Of a stretch of 10,728 nucleotides of DNA, positions 6,678-10,728 are shown in pieces; position 1 is the stretch's first letter, and every line of letters begins with the position of its first letter. The translations under genes and the position numbers were made by a program. The notes below the pieces were generated by a model. The model ran no database searches. It had not been told where the DNA came from and saw only the letters and a list, made by a program, of their open reading frames with translations. Source of the DNA: Anaerolineae bacterium (GTDB taxonomy: Bacteria > Chloroflexota > Anaerolineae > Anaerolineales > E44-bin32); assembly GCA_030598885.1 (NCBI GenBank), contig JAUVOZ010000057.1:1-10728 (forward strand), given 5' to 3'.

Positions 6678-7783
6678 GTCGCGCCCTCATAGGTGCGCAC
6701 CAGCCGGTCCTTCTGACCCTGCCGTTCGATCGCCAACTCGATGAGACGATCCAATAACCCAGAATATGACAAACCGCTTGCCTCCCATAACTTGGGATAC
6801 ATGCTGATCTTGGTAAAACCCGGGATGGTGTTGATCTCGTTCATATACAATTTCCCGGTTTCGCGCTCAAGCAGAAAATCTACCCGAGCCATTCCAGCCC
6901 CATCAATCGCTTTAAATGCCTGCACCGAAATGCGTTGTACTTCCTCCACTACCTCCTGATCGATCGGGGCTGGAATCAGAAGCTCGGAGGTGCCATCTAG
7001 ATACTTCGCCCGGTAAGAATAGAATTCATCGCTAGGCAATATCTCTCCTGGAATTGAAGCCAGTGGATCTTCGTTTCCTAGAACGCTTACCTCAATCTCC
7101 CTGGCATCAATCCCTTTTTCTACCAACACCCGTCGATCATAGCGTGCGGCCTTTATCAACCCCTCTAGAAGGTCCGAGCGATTGCGACATTTAGTGATCC
7201 CAACCGAAGATCCCATATTGGCCGGCTTAGTGAACAACGGGTAGGATCCAACCTGCTCAGCCTGGGTGAAAACTTCATCCGGGTTCTTATCCAACTGAGT
7301 AGAAAGCACCAACATCCAGTCAACCACCGGGATGTGATTCGCTCGCATCACGTACTTGAATAAACACTTATCCATCGCGATGGACGACGCCAATACACCA
7401 GCGCCGACATAGGGGATGTCAGCCAACTCCATCAAACCTTGCATCGTGCCGTCTTCACCATAAGGTCCATGAAGCACCGGGAAGAGGATGTCTAAACTGT
7501 GAAGCATCTCCAGTGCCCGACCCTCTCCCCATCGGAATAGCCTTCTCAATCCTGGTTCTGCGAGGACCGCGACCGGCTCCAGATCTTGGATCTGGTCTTG
7601 CTCAAAAGCTTCAAGTACATTCTGTCCACTAAGCCATTGGCCATCGTGGGTGATGCCGATCGGAAGGACATCATATTTCGACCTATCCAATGCTGTCATC
7701 ACTGAACGTGCGGATAGGAGAGAGATCTCGTGTTCGCCGGAACGACCCCCAAAGAGTAGGCCGAGTTGTAATTTCTTACTCAA
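6674..7783 (-). CDS. ddl: D-alanine--D-alanine ligase
   Basis: Ddl joins two D-alanines with ATP in the cytoplasm, giving the dipeptide that MurF adds to the peptidoglycan precursor. The 369-residue ATP-grasp protein shows GGRSGEHEIS (12-21), HGPYGEDG (105-112), KPANMGSSVGI (186-196), the omega loop FYSYRAKY (254-261), DGAGMARVDF (294-303) and NEINTIPGFT (315-324). The tyrosine-bearing omega loop fits a true D-Ala-D-Ala ligase rather than a D-lactate-adding VanA type, though that is an inference. The start is TTG at 7783: a GGAGGAGG Shine-Dalgarno sits 6 nt upstream, and the protein then begins MSKKLQLGLLFGG as in the family. An upstream ATG at 7834 would add 17 residues with no matching family segment. 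The TTG overlaps the murB stop as TTGA, and the stop overlaps ftsQ as ATGA. Confidence 0.97.
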   Translation of the reverse strand: MSKKLQLGLLFGGRSGEHEISLLSARSVMTALDRSKYDVLPIGITHDGQWLSGQNVLEAFEQDQIQDLEPVAVLAEPGLRRLFRWGEGRALEMLHSLDILFPVLHGPYGEDGTMQGLMELADIPYVGAGVLASSIAMDKCLFKYVMRANHIPVVDWMLVLSTQLDKNPDEVFTQAEQVGSYPLFTKPANMGSSVGITKCRNRSDLLEGLIKAARYDRRVLVEKGIDAREIEVSVLGNEDPLASIPGEILPSDEFYSYRAKYLDGTSELLIPAPIDQEVVEEVQRISVQAFKAIDGAGMARVDFLLERETGKLYMNEINTIPGFTKISMYPKLWEASGLSYSGLLDRLIELAIERQGQKDRLVRTYEGAT

Positions 7784-8757
7784 GCCGCACCTCCTCCTTG
7801 GGTTTGAACAGCGTTTGATTTCATCGACTCCCAATCACCTAGTAGTTCAACCTCCAATTCAAGTGCCACACCAAACTGATTTGCCACCTGCTCCCGCGCG
7901 ATCTGGATCAGCGACCAGACATCAGCCGCAGTGGCGTCCCCTAAATTAATGAAATAATTTCCGTGCCGCGGGCTGATCTGTGCTCCACCACTACTGGTCC
8001 CCTTCAGACCAGCAGCCTCAATCAACCTACCGGCATAATCCCCTGGCGGGTTCTTAAACATTGAGCCCATACTCGCACCCGCAGGCTGAGTGAGTTTACG
8101 TTGAGCTACAAATACGTTCATTTTGGCATTGGTTTCTTCAAGTGTAGCGGGCTCCATCCGGAGTGTAGCCCTCAACACCACCGCCTGACCTGGATGCCGC
8201 TTGAGCCAACTATCGCGATAGGCATATTCCAGACGGTCAACCGGCCAATGCTCCACGTCACCATTACGTTGCAAGATATCGGCCACCTCAAGCACACCAG
8301 CCATGTCGCCGTTATACGCGCCAGCGTTCTCAGTAATTGCTCCTCCAAGCGTCCCGGGAATGCTCACTGCCCATTCCAACCCGGTCCAACCCCTCTCGAC
8401 CGCACGTCGGGCAATATTGGCTAACATCGCCCCAGATTCCGCCTCCAGCCGCAATCCATGAGCAGCTTCCCAGAAGCGAAACTCATTTGCCCGATTCAGC
8501 ATCACAACACCACGAACTCCACTGTCCGCTACCAGGACGTTCGAACCACCACCCAACACTCTGAAAGCAATTTCCATATCCCACAAAGTCCGAGCTGCGT
8601 TCGCCAGTTGATCGGATGAGGATACAACGATCAGAAAATCGGCTGGACCACCAATGTGCGCTGATGTATAGCGAGCCAGCGGTATATTCTCAAGCAAGCC
8701 CTCATCAAAAGAACGTCGAAGCGCCTTAACCTTGGCGGAGGGAATGGGATAATCCAT
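7780..8757 (-). CDS. murB: UDP-N-acetylenolpyruvoylglucosamine reductase
   Basis: MurB is the FAD enzyme that uses NADPH to reduce UDP-GlcNAc-enolpyruvate to UDP-MurNAc, the second committed step of peptidoglycan synthesis. The 325-residue protein shows the FAD-binding LGGGSN (68-73), SIPGTLGGAITENAGAYNG (132-150), the YRDSW region with R181, and GSMFKNP (230-236), whose S231 is the family's proton donor. Near the end, ELEVELLG contains the expected catalytic glutamate (probably E302). The GSxFKNP form with no long insert points to a type II enzyme. The ATG at 8757 overlaps the stop of the upstream 58-codon gene as TAATG. No good Shine-Dalgarno is visible, so its translation probably depends on ribosomes arriving from that small gene. 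Confidence 0.97.
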   Translation of the reverse strand: MDYPIPSAKVKALRRSFDEGLLENIPLARYTSAHIGGPADFLIVVSSSDQLANAARTLWDMEIAFRVLGGGSNVLVADSGVRGVVMLNRANEFRFWEAAHGLRLEAESGAMLANIARRAVERGWTGLEWAVSIPGTLGGAITENAGAYNGDMAGVLEVADILQRNGDVEHWPVDRLEYAYRDSWLKRHPGQAVVLRATLRMEPATLEETNAKMNVFVAQRKLTQPAGASMGSMFKNPPGDYAGRLIEAAGLKGTSSGGAQISPRHGNYFINLGDATAADVWSLIQIAREQVANQFGVALELEVELLGDWESMKSNAVQTQGGGAA

Positions 8758-8933
8758 TAGAGTCGACGTACCCTCTCAATGATCCTGTCCAGCAACTCGC
8801 GCTCTGGAAAATCGTAATAAGGCATGGCGATTGAACTTAATCGCCCTTGCCCCCCAGCTCTCTTGGCTGCCAGACGCAACCTGAGTTGCATACGACGGTC
8901 TATTCTAAAGACTTGTTTTGTTTTCCTAGCCAT
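8757..8933 (-). CDS. Unrecognised small basic protein (58 aa) between murC and murB
   Basis: I do not recognise this protein. It is 58 residues long, starts MARKTKQVFRIDRRMQ and ends LDRIIERVRRL. It has 13 arginines and 3 lysines against 6 acidic residues, so a net charge near +10. Two stretches could be helical (about 12-26 and 44-58), joined by a glycine-rich and then proline/tyrosine-bearing middle (GGQGRLSSIAMPYYDFPE). No signal peptide or membrane segment is visible. Evidence that it is real: AAGGAG lies 9 nt upstream of the ATG, the start overlaps the murC stop by 8 nt (ATGGCTAG), and the stop overlaps the murB start as TAATG. It fills exactly the only otherwise empty 168-nt gap in the overlapped part of the operon. 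A basic RNA-, DNA- or protein-binding adaptor is conceivable but unproven. It could also serve to carry ribosomes to murB. Confidence 0.72.
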   Translation of the reverse strand: MARKTKQVFRIDRRMQLRLRLAAKRAGGQGRLSSIAMPYYDFPERELLDRIIERVRRL

Positions 8934-10299
8934 CTCTAAGCTCTCCTTCCCTGGATGCTAACCCTTGTAACAACAACTGACCGACCTGGTTACCGTCGCC
9001 AGCGCTCATGGTGATAACTACAGATCCTGGACCTACCTGTTGCACAAGGTACTCTGCAGCCTGGGGCAACTGCTCAAAGAACTTCACATCACTATGGGCG
9101 ATGCGATCAGCTACTACCCGACCAGTCAGGGACGGATCTGGTTCTTCTCGGGCAGCGAAAATCTCGGTCAGGATGACATGATCAGCCTGGGTAAATGATT
9201 TAGTAAAGTCATCAAGAAAGGCCCGAATCCGTGAATAAGTGTGAGGTTGAAATACAGCCCACAACGTCGCTTCAGGGAAGCGCTGCCGGGCTGCACTCAG
9301 CGTGGCTTTGATCTCGGAAGGATGATGGGCGTAGTCATCGACCACAATTACCCCAGCCGCCTCACCGACAATTTGAAACCGGCGATCCGCCCCATGGAAA
9401 TCAGATAGCACATCGCGGGCGATTTTAAAATCCACCCCCAGGTAATTGCTGACCGCTAGTGCGGCAAGCACATTGAGTACATTGTGTTCCCCCGGCAAAC
9501 GAGTTCGAACCAGACCCAGAGTTTCCTCTTTATACAGCACGAGAAAATCCGATCCACCCGCTGAGTTGGAGCTTATCTCCTCAGCTCTCCATGTCGATCC
9601 CTCAGTCAGTCCATAGGTCTCTCGTGGCAACCCAGCCGGTGCAAGCGAGGCAGCCCCTGGATCATCGAGACAAACAATAAGTAAGTCCTCCACCTGACGG
9701 GTGAAAGACTCGAAGGCATGCTGGAAGTCGTCGGGTGTTGGGTAGCAGTCGGGGTGATCGTGTTCTACATTAGTGACCACCGCCACACTGGGGCGTAAAC
9801 CGAGAAACGTCCGATCATACTCATCGGCTTCGATCACGAAGTGCGGTCCACCACCCGCATGTGCATTGGTACCGAAATCACTTAGCATCCCACCAATGAC
9901 GAAACTGGGGGACAAACCGGCGGCATTCAACAGCCAGGTGATCAACCCGCTGGTAGTCGTCTTACCGTGGGTCCCAGCTACAGCGATGGTCTGACTGCTC
10001 GCGGTTAATTCGCCGAGGAATGCCGCTCGATGCAGAATTTGGATTCTAGCTCGCCGCGCCGCCTGCAACTCAACATTGTCGTCAGGTACTGCTGACGAAG
10101 CGACAATGATGTCTGCATCAGCGATATTCTCTGCTCGATGACCATAGCTTATTAACACGCCATCGCTCTCGAGTGCTTGAGAGTAAACCGAAGTAGTAAG
10201 ATCTGAACCTGTCACTTTTTCACCTCGTTCGTGTAAGATCCGAGCAATTGCCGATAGACCGGCCCCTCCAATACCAACAAAATGAACATGTCGCTTCAT
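8926..10299 (-). CDS. murC: UDP-N-acetylmuramate--L-alanine ligase
   Basis: MurC adds L-alanine, the first stem-peptide residue, to UDP-MurNAc using ATP in the cytoplasm. The 457-residue protein has the three Mur-ligase domains. An N-terminal UDP-binding fold comes first, with FVGIGGAG (7-14). The ATPase domain follows, with GTHGKTTT (109-116), EADEYD (157-162) and NVEHDHPDCY (177-186). HNVLNVLAA then leads into the C-terminal domain, which carries DDYAHHPSEI and FQPHTYSR. The start is placed at ATG 10299 because the family begins right there (MKRHVHFVGIGG) and because it forms an ATGA overlap with the upstream gene's stop. The frame is open 28 codons further upstream, but that extension merely overlaps the neighbouring gene. 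No clear Shine-Dalgarno is seen, so coupling to the upstream gene is likely. Confidence 0.97.
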   Translation of the reverse strand: MKRHVHFVGIGGAGLSAIARILHERGEKVTGSDLTTSVYSQALESDGVLISYGHRAENIADADIIVASSAVPDDNVELQAARRARIQILHRAAFLGELTASSQTIAVAGTHGKTTTSGLITWLLNAAGLSPSFVIGGMLSDFGTNAHAGGGPHFVIEADEYDRTFLGLRPSVAVVTNVEHDHPDCYPTPDDFQHAFESFTRQVEDLLIVCLDDPGAASLAPAGLPRETYGLTEGSTWRAEEISSNSAGGSDFLVLYKEETLGLVRTRLPGEHNVLNVLAALAVSNYLGVDFKIARDVLSDFHGADRRFQIVGEAAGVIVVDDYAHHPSEIKATLSAARQRFPEATLWAVFQPHTYSRIRAFLDDFTKSFTQADHVILTEIFAAREEPDPSLTGRVVADRIAHSDVKFFEQLPQAAEYLVQQVGPGSVVITMSAGDGNQVGQLLLQGLASREGELRDG

Positions 10300-10728
10300 A
10301 CAAACACCACAAGAATGACAACGAAAACCACTCCCACGGCAAAGTAAATATGGGGGATAGGCAACAAACTGGGTGGTAGCCACTTCACCACCTCCCCATA
10401 ATCCTTCACCAGCTCATCCCACCCCCCCATCGAGGTGACGATGAGGTCGGTCGGGTACTGCGCATCATGTAAGAAAAACCATAGGGAGCCTATCAGCAGG
10501 TAGCCATTGAGGCCTCCAAGAATGATGCCCAGTATTGTGTCCTGAAGACGCTCCCGGGCCACCTTAGGCCCCAAGGCTCTTATGCGAGGTGTCTCATAAC
10601 CGAAAAACGCCAATAAAATTATGATCACGGTTCGAGTGATGAACCTCGTATCAGGCTCTATGGTCAGGGCATTGTGAAATGGCGGAATGAAATTCTCAAG
10701 GATGTTGATCAGGAACAATGCCAACATA
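10296..10728 (-). CDS. CvpA-like integral membrane protein, 5' end outside window
   Basis: The visible 143 residues begin at an ATG one base from the window edge, so the true start probably lies outside. The protein is strongly hydrophobic, with membrane segments at about 29-48, 62-87 and 121-143, and perhaps the end of another at 1-10. The stretch RLQDTILGIILGGLNGYLLI (60-79) resembles the conserved glycine-rich second half of CvpA-family proteins, which are small multi-pass inner-membrane proteins of unclear function linked to colicin V production and envelope integrity. The last membrane segment runs to the very C-terminus (FVVILVVFV). The stop overlaps the murC start as ATGA, placing it in the wall-synthesis operon. 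The family call is by resemblance only. An unrelated membrane protein remains possible. Confidence 0.55.
   Translation of the reverse strand, partial: MLALFLINILENFIPPFHNALTIEPDTRFITRTVIIILLAFFGYETPRIRALGPKVARERLQDTILGIILGGLNGYLLIGSLWFFLHDAQYPTDLIVTSMGGWDELVKDYGEVVKWLPPSLLPIPHIYFAVGVVFVVILVVFV

Noticed and set aside
7784..7834. N-terminal extension of Ddl from ATG 7834
   Set aside because: The extra 17 residues overlap murB, lack family similarity and have no Shine-Dalgarno, whereas TTG 7783 has GGAGGAGG at ideal distance.

Overview
Every gene I can support in this window lies on the minus strand, so transcription runs from high to low coordinates. The window holds the cell-wall and division (dcw) block of a bacterium, followed by a ribonucleotide reductase pair. 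In transcription order the genes are: a CvpA-like membrane protein (5' end cut by the window edge), murC, a 58-codon unrecognised small gene, murB, ddl, ftsQ, ftsA, ftsZ, nrdR and nrdJ. nrdJ reaches the other edge and lacks only its stop codon. I see no tRNA, rRNA, mobile element or CRISPR array.

The layout suggests a Chloroflexota-type organism, perhaps of the Anaerolineae. This rests on the murC-murB-ddl-ftsQ-ftsA-ftsZ order, an FtsZ tail ending in DIPAFLRRR, and a B12-dependent NrdJ with its repressor NrdR straight after ftsZ. This is inference from gene order and protein style, not from a search. The proteins build peptidoglycan precursors (MurC, MurB, Ddl) and the division ring (FtsQ, FtsA, FtsZ), so the organism has a wall and divides by the classical route.

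10728 to 4507 is extremely compact. Successive genes overlap by ATGA, by 8 nt, by TAATG, by TTGA and by ATGA, and ftsQ and ftsA are 5 nt apart, as expected for one operon with translational coupling. ddl starts with TTG and ftsA with GTG. Both starts are fixed by good Shine-Dalgarno sequences.

4506 to 4429 (ftsA to ftsZ) contains a 10-bp hairpin with one bulged base and a possible 15-codon leader ORF whose stop overlaps the ftsZ start.

3324 to 3008 (ftsZ to nrdR) is the only long gene-free stretch. It is unusually rich in inverted repeats: two mutually exclusive hairpins, one long hairpin whose loop is CU-rich and complementary to Shine-Dalgarno sequences, and nested stems before nrdR. I found no cobalamin riboswitch core and no clear rho-independent terminator. 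This region and the small murC-murB gene are the least explained parts of the window.

3007 to 1 holds nrdR and nrdJ, 75 nt apart, supplying and regulating deoxyribonucleotides. A near-identical 16-18 nt direct repeat occurs at the nrdR stop and again just before the nrdJ ribosome binding site.
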